Below, piece by piece: positions 45,961-55,059 of a stretch of 64,000 bases of DNA (positions are counted from its first letter, which is position 1; each line of letters begins with the position of its first letter). Location: contig NZ_VLPS01000010.1 in assembly GCF_007570865.1 (NCBI RefSeq), forward strand, positions 124,001 through 188,000, written 5' to 3'. A program made the translations under genes and the position numbers. The stretch is from Atlantibacter subterraneus (GTDB taxonomy: Bacteria; Pseudomonadota; Gammaproteobacteria; Enterobacterales; Enterobacteriaceae). The notes below the pieces were generated by a model. That model was not told the DNA's origin and did no database searches. It worked only from the letters and a program-made list of their open reading frames with translations.

Positions 45961-47013
45961 ATGTTTAGAAAATTAACGGGTTTAATTATCACTATTACAT
46001 CTTTATATTTCAGCTATTCTGCCCCGAGTCAGGCTGAACCCTGCGCGCCGGTGGGAAGTATTCTTGGCGGAGGAGCGAATCAATATACTGTCGATTATGA
46101 TGTTAATGCCACTGATTTCTGGAACCAGCCTGGTTTTTACAGCGGTGCCCAAAACTGGGGAGCGAATGCTAACATTACTTGCAGTTGCGTTACCCGCGCC
46201 AGCTCGCGTTATTACCGCACGGTGGCTGTGTTGCCACCCAGTACCGGTAGCCATCCGCAAGCACCGTCAGGGCTAAAATGGTATAAATTAAACAGCTATG
46301 TCGATATGGCGCTTCAATTACGTAATTTGCCTGGTAACCCTTCAGCGCCCTTTGATAATGTGCAAGCTAACACCAGTACCAGTTGCAATACCCCGGTTTC
46401 TGACAGCGCAATGGGGCAGGGCACATTCTATTTTTATATTATGAAGCCGTTTGTGGGGGCTATGCATGTCGTCACGCCGCTGTTTGCTACTTATGTCTCC
46501 ACCACGTCCGGGCAATTCAGTAATAAGCCCGAATTTATGATTTATGTAAATTCGATGGTACACAGCAATAATACCTGCGATGTGATTAACGACGCCGGCA
46601 CGCCCTGGAACCCTGTTGTTATTAATTACGATTCGATTGTCTCTTCAGATTTCACTGGTATTCCTGGCCAGCCGCCGGTTGGGTTTAACAAAAAAGAAAC
46701 GCGATTGAAATTCAAATGTACCGGAATTGATCCGGCGCAGGCGTTAGTGGTTCGAATGCAAACCACGCCAGATCTCACTAACCCTAAAATTCTTCAGTCC
46801 GATAACCTTGATATTGGCATCATGATTGAGAACAAAAATGGCGTTGTTATCGACCCGAATCTTATTCCGTTTGAATTAACCTGCGATGACTGTACTAATG
46901 CAATAACCACGCGGTCTTTTCAGTTTACATCTTACCCGGTAAGTACTGCCAACAATTTGCCTGCGCCTGGAAAGTTTACCGCCAGAGCAAATTTATATGT
47001 TGAGTTTCCATAG
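45961..47013 (+). CDS. putative fimbrial tip adhesin
   Basis: 350 residues from the ATG at 45961, two bases after the usher stop (GGAG lies 12 bases before). A signal peptide of about 29 residues precedes a Cys-containing N-terminal domain (CAPVGS, then CSCVTRASSRYY). The C-terminal half has pilin-domain character and ends in KFTARANLYVEFP, a donor-strand-compatible end. The size and position fit a two-domain tip adhesin such as FimH, but the N-terminal lectin domain matches no family I can name; the receptor is unknown. Confidence 0.8.
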   Translation: MFRKLTGLIITITSLYFSYSAPSQAEPCAPVGSILGGGANQYTVDYDVNATDFWNQPGFYSGAQNWGANANITCSCVTRASSRYYRTVAVLPPSTGSHPQAPSGLKWYKLNSYVDMALQLRNLPGNPSAPFDNVQANTSTSCNTPVSDSAMGQGTFYFYIMKPFVGAMHVVTPLFATYVSTTSGQFSNKPEFMIYVNSMVHSNNTCDVINDAGTPWNPVVINYDSIVSSDFTGIPGQPPVGFNKKETRLKFKCTGIDPAQALVVRMQTTPDLTNPKILQSDNLDIGIMIENKNGVVIDPNLIPFELTCDDCTNAITTRSFQFTSYPVSTANNLPAPGKFTARANLYVEFP

Positions 47014-47059
47014 CAGGGAACAGAGAAACGTTAAGCCTGGTGCAAGAACAGGAGGCCGC

Positions 47060-47596
47060 ATGAATGCACTCAATTTATGGCGAGGCGCTGGCTTTTTATT
47101 ATTAATGAGCCCTGCCTTGGCGTGGGCCAACGGCGAAGAGATACAGTTTACCGGCACCGTATTGGCAGGGTCCTGTCAGGTTACCGTTCCCGATATTGAG
47201 TTGGGCAGCGTATTAGTAAGCAGTTTTTCCGGGAAGGGCAGCGACTCATCAACCGTGGTCGCCTGGCAAATTACGCTAAGCGGGTGTCAAGGGATAATAG
47301 AAACCGTGAATGTCTCGCTTTCAGGCGCGGCAGATGCGGCTTTCCTGGATTATTTCGCCGTAACAGAACCGACAAACACCCATGCTAGCGGCGTCGCGCT
47401 TAAAATTATGACTGACGAACCGGCTGCAAAAGTACAGAAACCTGACAAGAGCGTTATTCAGTGGCCCTGGGCCGCGATTAAAACCGGCAGCGACAGCGCC
47501 GTGATGCGTTACACCGCCAGGTATGTACAAACTGAAGATACCATTACCACCGGTGAGGCAGACGGAGTAATCAATTACACCATCGATTATTTGTAA
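47060..47596 (+). CDS. minor fimbrial subunit
   Basis: 178 residues from the ATG at 47060, which follows a GGAGG site. Signal peptide ends near WANGEE. The mature part shows the pilin pattern IQFTGTVLAGSCQV with a paired cysteine about 40 residues on, and ends in the pilin-type GEADGVINYTIDYL. It follows the adhesin gene by 46 bases and closes the fimbrial operon. It may be an adaptor or terminating subunit; which of these is not clear. Confidence 0.85.
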   Translation: MNALNLWRGAGFLLLMSPALAWANGEEIQFTGTVLAGSCQVTVPDIELGSVLVSSFSGKGSDSSTVVAWQITLSGCQGIIETVNVSLSGAADAAFLDYFAVTEPTNTHASGVALKIMTDEPAAKVQKPDKSVIQWPWAAIKTGSDSAVMRYTARYVQTEDTITTGEADGVINYTIDYL

Positions 47597-47720
47597 TGGC
47601 TGGCGCGAAAATAAATGATGTGCCTGAGGCATTCATTGCGTTTTCAAATTACGGACAAGGATAATCTTTTGGAGCGTAAATGATGAAACCCGTTTTAGCC
47701 ATTCGCAAACGCGTTAAACC

Positions 47721-48506
47721 CTATTCAGGCCCGGGAGCAGCCAGCTCGGGCCTGAACATCATTCGACATAATTCTTCCGTCAGTGTTGTGGCGAGGGTTT
47801 CCAGCGCTTGTTTGACGTCCTGATAATCGCCGGGTAATTGATCGAAATAAGGGCAGGTGATGGCGGCTTTGGCATAACCATCAATACCCTTAACGGGATA
47901 AGACACGGACGTTAAGCCAATAATGCGATCGTGGGGGATCTCTGCGTAGCCCTGAGAGGCTATCCCGGCAATGTGCTCCGTTAATACGCCCCTCAGAGTG
48001 TGATCCAGCGTGTAGTTTCGCATCAACATCCATGCGTCTTGATCGTTCGCCATGGCCAGAAACAGCAGTGATGAACTGGATTTAACGGTATTTAACACCG
48101 AGCCTTCACGTGCGCTGATTGAAGGCGTGAAATCCGGATGCGCATGCGCAAGTACACGAATGGCGTTGTCGCTGCGGGCTGCGAGGTGACAGGGCTGATT
48201 TGTTTGCCAGGTGAAATTTTTCATTTGCGCGGCGCACCAGGCAGAAGCCGCCAGCTCATGCACCCACTGGGGATTATTGCGTAACAGCAGTTTGTCGGTG
48301 AGATGGTAATAACGCTGCGTATCCTGGATAACAAACCCTTCCTCTTCCAGACAAACGACGATGCGGTAAAGTTGACTAAATGAAGAATTGAGTTCGCTGA
48401 CCAACTGCCCCATGCTTTTAGGAATGCCGCAATTTGCCAGATGCATGAGTACCTGAAGGCCCCGGCTTAATGCCGGGGCGCGATAAACGGACGTGCGAGT
48501 TGTCAT
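47721..48506 (-). CDS. IclR-family transcriptional regulator
   Basis: 261 residues. The N-terminal winged helix-turn-helix (about 15-70, including KSMGQLVSELNSSFSQLYRIVVCLEEEGF split around residue 35) and the effector domain (GYAEIPHDRIIGLTSVSYPV with the family GYA element) identify IclR. It is the last gene of the minus-strand catabolic operon, downstream of the transporter, and probably controls it in response to a sugar-acid intermediate. A GC-rich inverted repeat at 47725-47753 overlaps its C-terminal codons. Confidence 0.88.
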   Translation of the reverse strand: MTTRTSVYRAPALSRGLQVLMHLANCGIPKSMGQLVSELNSSFSQLYRIVVCLEEEGFVIQDTQRYYHLTDKLLLRNNPQWVHELAASAWCAAQMKNFTWQTNQPCHLAARSDNAIRVLAHAHPDFTPSISAREGSVLNTVKSSSSLLFLAMANDQDAWMLMRNYTLDHTLRGVLTEHIAGIASQGYAEIPHDRIIGLTSVSYPVKGIDGYAKAAITCPYFDQLPGDYQDVKQALETLATTLTEELCRMMFRPELAAPGPE

Positions 48507-48528
48507 TCCACCTCACAGAAAATAAGAG

Positions 48529-49863
48529 TCAGGACGGCGTATCCACAGCATGGCTATCGCCCATGGCATGCTCCTGTTGTTCACGACGGCGCAAGTAGCG
48601 AATCACCAACAGCGTCACCACGCCGCCTACCGCCATGCAACTTCCAAGATAGTACATCGGCGCGCTGATACTGCCCGTATAATCGCGGACGGCGGGCACG
48701 GTGTTTTGCGCAAAGAAGCCGCCAAGATTGGCTAAGGAATTTATCGCTGCCAGACCCGCCGCGGCAGCCGTATTGCCAAGAAAGCGCGTCAACGTCCAGA
48801 AACAGGGCTGAATGGCAAAGATTGCCATAATCACCAGCGTAATACAGAAAAAACTCACTACCGGCATGGCGATGAATGCCGCGCTACCCATCAGGAAAAT
48901 CGCCGCGATAAACATCGGTAAGGCAATATTTTTAACCGGATCGCGGGTTCTGGAGGGGTCGCGAGTCATCCACCAGAGCATCAGGATCGCCATCAGCCAG
49001 GGGATCATATTAATAAAGCCGTTGGTTAAATCCGACACCCCGAAACCTTTGACGATAGTTGGCATCCAGTAACTTAAGCCATATGCGCCGAAGGAGATAA
49101 ACCCTAATACCAACGCCAGCAGCAGAACACGGCTGTCTTTAAGTGTTTTAAGGATGCCAGTGACGTGGGTATCCTGATGTTGCTGCTGCTCTTTTTGTAA
49201 TGCGTCGTTTAACCATATTTTTTCTTCTCTGGTGAGAAAAGGCGCTTTTTCCGGGCTATCAGGCAACCATAATAAAATCGGTAAAATTAACAGTACGGCA
49301 GGCAAGCCGGTGCCGATAAATATCCATTGCCAGCCTTCAAGATTGAATGCGCCATGAATGGAAAGCAGCATGCCGTTAAGCGGAGCGCCGATTAGATTGG
49401 CTACCAGGCTTGCCATAATAAGATATCCCACCACACGGGGACGGTGGGCAAGCGGAAACCACTTCGTCATGTAATACAGTAAGCCTGGATATAACCCCGC
49501 TTCTGCCGCACCTAATAAAAAGCGCAAAACATAAAACATGGTTGCATTGGTCGTGAAGGCCATAACTACAGTAATTGCACCCCAGGTCAACATAATACGA
49601 GCAAACCAGACACGTGCGCCTACCCGATGGAGAAATACGTTGCTGGGCACTTCAAAAAACAAATAGCCGATAAAAAATAATGAGGCACCTAAACCAAAAG
49701 CCGTTTCGCTTAACCCCAGACTATCAACCATATGTAATTTGGCAAAACCGATATTTTGACGATCGATATAGGCAATCACATATAGCATCACCATTAGCGG
49801 AATGATTTTTAAACCAGCCTTTTTCATCACGCTGGCTTCAATACCTTGCGCGAGTTTGCTCAT
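48529..49863 (-). CDS. MFS transporter, anion:cation symporter (ACS) family
   Basis: 444 residues with 12 predicted helices and an N-terminal YIDRQNIGFAKLHM motif, typical of the ACS family that imports organic anions such as galactonate, glucarate and phthalate. RVGARVWFARIM and RFLLGAAEAGLYPG are other family marks. It lies between an RraA-like gene and IclR in a minus-strand operon with an IlvD/Edd dehydratase, so the substrate is inferred to be an aldonate or similar sugar acid. Confidence 0.88.
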   Translation of the reverse strand: MSKLAQGIEASVMKKAGLKIIPLMVMLYVIAYIDRQNIGFAKLHMVDSLGLSETAFGLGASLFFIGYLFFEVPSNVFLHRVGARVWFARIMLTWGAITVVMAFTTNATMFYVLRFLLGAAEAGLYPGLLYYMTKWFPLAHRPRVVGYLIMASLVANLIGAPLNGMLLSIHGAFNLEGWQWIFIGTGLPAVLLILPILLWLPDSPEKAPFLTREEKIWLNDALQKEQQQHQDTHVTGILKTLKDSRVLLLALVLGFISFGAYGLSYWMPTIVKGFGVSDLTNGFINMIPWLMAILMLWWMTRDPSRTRDPVKNIALPMFIAAIFLMGSAAFIAMPVVSFFCITLVIMAIFAIQPCFWTLTRFLGNTAAAAGLAAINSLANLGGFFAQNTVPAVRDYTGSISAPMYYLGSCMAVGGVVTLLVIRYLRRREQQEHAMGDSHAVDTPS

Positions 49864-49899
49864 AGAAAACTCCAGAAAGTAAATGGGATAGACGAGATA

Positions 49900-50592
49900 T
49901 TACATAATCCCGAACTTATCGAATGCCTCGACGGTGGTCATTCCTTGCTGCAGGGCGGTTAATACGGCATTTTCACCTTTAGCTTTTTCAAACGCGCCGT
50001 GGAATGCATCGTCAACGGCGTGCGCGGGGATCACTAATATGCCGTCACGATCGCCATAAATCACATCACCGGGCGTAACGCGTATACCGTCCAGCTCAAT
50101 CGGAACCCGCCAGTCAACCACTTTGCCACGTGGTCCCTGATCCTGAGCGTAACTGCCGAAAGAGGCCACCGGATAATTTAGCCGCAATATTTCATTGGTA
50201 TCACGATGATAACCATGAACCACTGCACCCGCTGCACCGCACTGCAACGCACGCGTAGACATCAGCCCTCCCCACTGGGCGTAGCGCAGCGATCCGCCAG
50301 CGCAAATATAGACTTCATTTTTCTTTAAATCGTCCAGCGCATGAAACATTAATCCAAAAGGTTTCTCGCTAATTTCATTATGCCCTGGTCCTTGCTGCTG
50401 AAAATAATCCGCTTCCAGCACCGGCATAGCGCGACCAATAATAACCATGTCGGGATCGATAGGTTTAAGTTGCGGATGAAGAAATTGATGTTGTAACCCC
50501 ATGGTATCCAGAACATCACCCACTAACGCGACAAACAATTTTTCTTTGGCTAAGGAAAAAAGCATGTCGTCATCTGACCAAAATTGACTCAT
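49900..50592 (-). CDS. RraA-like family protein
   Basis: 230 residues. The RraA/HMG-aldolase family core is visible: GLMSTRALQCGAAGAVVHGYHRD near residue 108 and GDVIYGDRDGILVIP near residue 175 (the Asp/Arg pair that binds the metal-linked keto acid). Members include 4-hydroxy-4-methyl-2-oxoglutarate aldolases and oxaloacetate decarboxylases as well as the RNase E inhibitor RraA. The catabolic setting favours a lyase. It lies 17 bases after the dehydratase gene. The substrate is unknown. Confidence 0.85.
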   Translation of the reverse strand: MSQFWSDDDMLFSLAKEKLFVALVGDVLDTMGLQHQFLHPQLKPIDPDMVIIGRAMPVLEADYFQQQGPGHNEISEKPFGLMFHALDDLKKNEVYICAGGSLRYAQWGGLMSTRALQCGAAGAVVHGYHRDTNEILRLNYPVASFGSYAQDQGPRGKVVDWRVPIELDGIRVTPGDVIYGDRDGILVIPAHAVDDAFHGAFEKAKGENAVLTALQQGMTTVEAFDKFGIM

Positions 50593-50609
50593 TATTCACT
50601 CCTGTTGTG

Positions 50610-52328
50610 TTATTCCGGATGCGGTTCACGTTTGATATCGGTCCCGGACTGGCCAATTAAAAAGTCCAGATCGGCCCCGAGATTAGCTTGTTGAACGGTA
50701 CGAATATAAAGATTGGCATATCCACGCGGGTAATCCGGTAAGTCGGGTTGCCATTGCGCGCGGCGGCGTAATAACTCTTCTTCAGAGACATGCAGCGTCA
50801 GCTCACGTCGTTCGCAGCTTAATTCAATGATGTCGCCTGTTTGTACCAGCGCAAGTGGTCCGCCTACCGAAGATTCAGGGCTAACATGCAATACGATGGT
50901 TCCAAACGCCGTTCCGGACATTCTTCCATCGGAAATACGGATCATATCCCGCACGCCGCGTTTCAGAAGTTTTAAGGGCAGACCAAAATTGCCGACTTCA
51001 GGCATACCAGGATAGCCGCGTGGCCCTGCGCCTTTTAACACCAGAATATCGTTTTCAGCGACCGGTAAATCAGGATCGTTAATTCGGTGGTTATATTCCT
51101 CAATGTTTTCGAAAACAAAAGCCCGGGCTTTATGATTTAATAATTGAAACGTGGCGGCGGAGGGTTTAATAATTGCTCCGTCAGGGCATAAATTTCCGCG
51201 CAATACCATAGTTCCGGCATTCTCTTGCAACGGTTTACTACGCGGTGTAATGACCTGTGGGTCGTAAGTCTCACTTCGTGAATAATTTTCTGACAGGGTT
51301 AGCCCATTTACATTGCGCGTATCAAGGTGAAGCTTGTCGAGAAGTTGATTTATAACAGCAGGCACGCCGCCAGCATAGTAAAAATCCTCCATTAAATATT
51401 GTCCGGACGGTTTTAAATTTACCAGTAAGGGGATGTTTTGGCTCAGGTGGTCAAAGTCATCCAGAGTAAGAGGGATTTCCATTCTTCCCGCGATGGCTAA
51501 CAAATGAAGAATAAAGTTTGTTGAACCGCCAATGGCCGCATTAACAATAATTGCGTTCTCAAACGCCTGTCGGATAAGAATATCTGACAGTTTACAATCT
51601 TGTTTTACCATCTCCACGATCCGCCGCCCTGACAGGCGTGAGACGCGGCGGCGATTGGCATCGACAGCGGGAATCGCAGCAGAGCCGGGCAATGACAGGC
51701 CAAGTGCTTCAACCATGCAGGCGAGCGTGGAGGCGGTTCCCATCGTGTTGCAGGCCCCGGGGCTGCGCGACATATCGTTTTCGCTCTGGTCAAACTGAGA
51801 CTGCGTGATAATACCGGCCCGTAAATTTTCACTAAATTTCCAAAGGTCAGTACCGGAGCCGATATCTTTGCCATGGTGTTTGCCATTGAGCATAGGGCCG
51901 CCGCTAACGACCAGGGTTGGTAAATTAACGCTGGCTGCGCCCATCAGACAGGCTGGGGTTGTTTTATCGCAATTTGCCAAAATAACCACGCCATCAATGG
52001 GATTCCCGCGAATAGATTCTTCGACGTCCATACTGGCTAAGTTGCGAAATAACATTGTGGTTGGCTTCATCAATGCTTCACCCAAAGACATCACCGGAAA
52101 CTCAAAGGCAATACCACCTGCTTCCAGTACGCCCATTTTGACCTGTTCGGCTAAATCGCGTAAATGCGCATTACAGGGGGTTAATTCCGACCAGGTATTA
52201 CAAATACCAATGACTGGACGGCCATCAAATGCATCATTCGGCAATCCCTGATTTTTTAACCAACTTCTGGCAATAAAACCTGATTTATCTTTACGGCCAA
52301 ACCACTCCTGGCTACGAAGTTGTTTCAT
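50610..52328 (-). CDS. IlvD/Edd-family sugar-acid dehydratase
   Basis: 572 residues. The Fe-S cysteines of the family are present in ICNTWSELTPCN, LANCDKTTPAC and SPGACNTMGTAST, as is a Mg/Lys-type KTTPA. The length and the ELTPCN variant fit the arabinonate/xylonate dehydratase branch more than branched-chain IlvD. The product would be a 2-keto-3-deoxy sugar acid, which a lyase such as the next gene's product might then cleave. First gene of the operon; the 380-base gap upstream contains its promoter. Substrate inferred only. Confidence 0.87.
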   Translation of the reverse strand: MKQLRSQEWFGRKDKSGFIARSWLKNQGLPNDAFDGRPVIGICNTWSELTPCNAHLRDLAEQVKMGVLEAGGIAFEFPVMSLGEALMKPTTMLFRNLASMDVEESIRGNPIDGVVILANCDKTTPACLMGAASVNLPTLVVSGGPMLNGKHHGKDIGSGTDLWKFSENLRAGIITQSQFDQSENDMSRSPGACNTMGTASTLACMVEALGLSLPGSAAIPAVDANRRRVSRLSGRRIVEMVKQDCKLSDILIRQAFENAIIVNAAIGGSTNFILHLLAIAGRMEIPLTLDDFDHLSQNIPLLVNLKPSGQYLMEDFYYAGGVPAVINQLLDKLHLDTRNVNGLTLSENYSRSETYDPQVITPRSKPLQENAGTMVLRGNLCPDGAIIKPSAATFQLLNHKARAFVFENIEEYNHRINDPDLPVAENDILVLKGAGPRGYPGMPEVGNFGLPLKLLKRGVRDMIRISDGRMSGTAFGTIVLHVSPESSVGGPLALVQTGDIIELSCERRELTLHVSEEELLRRRAQWQPDLPDYPRGYANLYIRTVQQANLGADLDFLIGQSGTDIKREPHPE

Positions 52329-52708
52329 ATGTTTACCTTATTATGCTGTCGATATTACGTTGATTAATATTCTATGAAATATATCGACCTTATCAATGAG
52401 GGACAGCCGAGGTATTTTTTTATTGCAGTGTGAGCAATCAAAAATAAATATTGGCATCAGGGCGAAAGGACTTTTACTAATAAAAATCAACGCTAACCTG
52501 ATTGAGGCTAAAAAAATAAATAACTTATTTTTCAGCCGCTTGCTTGCCGGGAGGGAAAAATGGTTTTTACAGGTGAAAGTGATATTTTTTTCTTTATGCA
52601 TTCAATCTGTGAGGAAAATCACAGAACGCAGGCCTGAGTTCGCGGTTACGGTGAGAATCCACACATATAGATAGCCTGACCCTCAGGCGACTAAAGGTCA
52701 GGCATTGC

Positions 52709-53560
52709 TCAATGTATTAGCACATCGATTTCCATACTAAACGCCAGACTTTCTGCCTGTGCCAGCATTCTTAACCCCGGTTGCCCCGGCAAATTATGGG
52801 CGTTAACCGGATGGGTTTGCGGCTCCAGGCAAATAAACTCGCTTGTTTCAGTCTGGTAAACCATCAGCCAGGGCGTATCGCTGCGCAGTATGACTTCACG
52901 CCCGGCGCTGATAAGCCGGGCCACCCCGCTCCAGCCGGAGTAACCGTTGTTAATCCACCGTGCGCCGGGAAGGCGCGGCCTGGCGAAATCCAGCGTTGCG
53001 GGCAAGGTGGATGACCATGCCAGCGGTAAATGCCGGGCGTCCTCAGGCCAGTATCCGCCAGCGGAAAAGTGCAACTGCGTGTCTGGCGTTTTGGCAAAGA
53101 AGGGATGAAATCCGCCGCCGTAGAGCATTGGCGTGGCACCGCAGTGAGTAATTACTAACTTTGCGATAAAACGGTGGCCTTCGAGAGCGTAGGTGAGTTG
53201 CGCATGGTAATCGAAACCGCAACGTTCGATTGCCCGCAGGTGCAGCGTGATGGCATCCGGTGCAGTCTCACAGGCTACCCATTTCTCAAGCCAGCCGTTG
53301 CCGTGTAAAAAACCTTCTGGATCGCCGGGTTTGCCAGGTAATTCAACGGTCTCTTTACCCTGGGGATAACGGTTTTCCGCCACCCGGTTCGCCAGAGGCA
53401 GCATTGGAAAAAGCGCACTATCGCCAGGATGGAACGACGCATTGTCCTGCAAGGCACGGAGGATCGGTTGTTTATCGGCAGTGTCCAGCGCCAGCAGCGC
53501 CGCGCCTTGCGAAGTCACCCGCATCCGAAGATGCGGGTTTTGCAGCGTAAAGATCTCCAT
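52709..53560 (-). CDS. aldose 1-epimerase family protein (YphB-like)
   Basis: 283 residues from the ATG at 53560, whose A is shared with the stop codon of the upstream MFS gene (TAATG), so translation is coupled. Galactose-mutarotase fold with FPMLPLANRV, GFLHGNGWLEKW and GFHPFF elements that hold the catalytic His/Glu residues. It resembles the place of yphB in the E. coli yph cluster, but sequence similarity within the family is loose, so no symbol is given. It probably converts sugar anomers for the YphG/MFS pathway. Confidence 0.82.
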   Translation of the reverse strand: MEIFTLQNPHLRMRVTSQGAALLALDTADKQPILRALQDNASFHPGDSALFPMLPLANRVAENRYPQGKETVELPGKPGDPEGFLHGNGWLEKWVACETAPDAITLHLRAIERCGFDYHAQLTYALEGHRFIAKLVITHCGATPMLYGGGFHPFFAKTPDTQLHFSAGGYWPEDARHLPLAWSSTLPATLDFARPRLPGARWINNGYSGWSGVARLISAGREVILRSDTPWLMVYQTETSEFICLEPQTHPVNAHNLPGQPGLRMLAQAESLAFSMEIDVLIH

Positions 53561-54999
53561 TACGGATTCACGCGTTGAGCAGTGGGCGCATGCAGCGGAT
53601 CGCCGCCTGCCATTTGTTTCTCCAGCGCTTCCAGCGTCACGCCTTTGGTTTCCGGCACTTTGCGCAGCACGAAAATGTAGCCTGCCGCGCAAATCACCCC
53701 GTAGAGCATAAAGCTGCCCGCCGCGCCCAGACCGGCGTTGAGCAGCGGGAAGGTGTAGGTGAGAATAAAGCACGCCACCCACAGCGCCAGCGTACCCACC
53801 GACATCGCCAGGCCGCGCACCCGGTTGGGGAAAATTTCCGACAGCAGTACCCAGGTGACCGGGGCGAGCGTCAGCGCATAGATGGCGATGGCGGCAAGCA
53901 CCAGTACCAGCACCGGCCAGCCGAGAATGCCCAGACCGTAGGCCGCGGCGATCAGCGCATAAATCACCGTCAGGCCTGCTGCGCCAATCAGCATCAGTTT
54001 GCGGCGGCCCAGCTTATCCACCAGCGGCAGGGCGATGATGGTAAACACCAGGTTGATTAAGCCCGTGGCGACAATCGATTTCAGGGTGCTGTTAATATCG
54101 AAACCGGCTGAGGCGAAAATCTCCTGCGCGTAGTTAAAGATGACGTTAATCCCGCACCACTGCTGGAACACCGCCAGCACCATGCCAATGATGATAATCG
54201 GCTTCACTTTCGGCTCCAGCAGCGCCGAGTAGCTTACCTTCTGGGCGTTGGCATCGGCGCTGAGGGTCTGTTTGATGTCTGACAACGTGGTGTCGGCATA
54301 GCTTTGTGAGCCGATTTTCAGCAATGTTTTGCGGGCGCGTTCGGTTTTCCCTGCGTAAGCCAGCCAGCGCGGGGATTCCGGCACAAAGAACATCATTACC
54401 AGGAACAGGAACGACGGCACCCCACAGGCGGCGAACATCCAGCGCCAGCCCATCTGGCCGTTCCAGCTCTGCTGGATTTCCAGCAGCGTGGCGTTGGAGG
54501 CGACCGGTTGGGCAATCGCCAGATTAATCAGCTGTGCCGCCAGCACGCCGATCACGATGGTGAGCTGGTTGATCGCCACGAACTTGCCGCGCTTTTCCGC
54601 CGGGCTGACTTCGGCGATATACATCGGGCTCACCGCAGCGGCCAGGCCGATGCCGATGCCGCCAACGATTCGGAACACCACAAACAGATCGAAGTGGGTG
54701 GCGACCGCCGTGCCCCAGGCGGAAAGCGTAAACAGGATCGCGGCGATAATCAGCGGGATTTTGCGGCCTAGTTTGTCGGCGCACCAGCCGGAGATAAACG
54801 CGCCAAAAATACAGCCCACCAGCGCCGAGCTCATCGCCCAGCCGGACAGCGCCGGGTCGGTAATATTAAAATAGGCCTCGTAGAAGGGTTTTGCCCCGCC
54901 AATCACCACCCAGTCGTAACCGAATAACAGGCCGCCGCAGGCGGCGACCAGGCAAATCATCCATATGTAGCCCATACGGAGTTGTTGAGTGTTATGCAT
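53560..54999 (-). CDS. MFS sugar porter (XylE/GalP type)
   Basis: 479 residues, 12 helices with the sugar-porter signatures GRKIPL, PESPRWLAY, QQWCGINVIFNYA and PETKG near the C-terminus. It is a proton-sugar symporter of the SP family, close in layout to XylE. In E. coli the yph locus uses an ABC importer (YphDEF); here this single-protein carrier takes that place between the epimerase and yphG. Specificity is unknown. Stop and next start overlap (TAATG). Confidence 0.9.
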   Translation of the reverse strand: MHNTQQLRMGYIWMICLVAACGGLLFGYDWVVIGGAKPFYEAYFNITDPALSGWAMSSALVGCIFGAFISGWCADKLGRKIPLIIAAILFTLSAWGTAVATHFDLFVVFRIVGGIGIGLAAAVSPMYIAEVSPAEKRGKFVAINQLTIVIGVLAAQLINLAIAQPVASNATLLEIQQSWNGQMGWRWMFAACGVPSFLFLVMMFFVPESPRWLAYAGKTERARKTLLKIGSQSYADTTLSDIKQTLSADANAQKVSYSALLEPKVKPIIIIGMVLAVFQQWCGINVIFNYAQEIFASAGFDINSTLKSIVATGLINLVFTIIALPLVDKLGRRKLMLIGAAGLTVIYALIAAAYGLGILGWPVLVLVLAAIAIYALTLAPVTWVLLSEIFPNRVRGLAMSVGTLALWVACFILTYTFPLLNAGLGAAGSFMLYGVICAAGYIFVLRKVPETKGVTLEALEKQMAGGDPLHAPTAQRVNP

Positions 55000-55059
55000 G
55001 ATGTTCCTCTCCCGTTGAGAGAAGTCGTTATGGGAAGGGGGATCGCTCCCCCCGTTTAG

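Noticed and set aside
47725-47753. GC-rich inverted repeat as a terminator between the fimbrial operon and the IclR gene
   Set aside because: It lies inside the IclR coding sequence and lacks a T-run on either strand.
52396-52674. 92-codon frame in the gap between the dehydratase and epimerase genes
   Set aside because: It has no ribosome site and no motif; the AT-rich, Leu/Ile/Lys-rich composition fits a promoter region read by chance. The rest of this 380-base gap shows only a weak GCCTGACC/GGTCAGGC repeat at 52674-52703.
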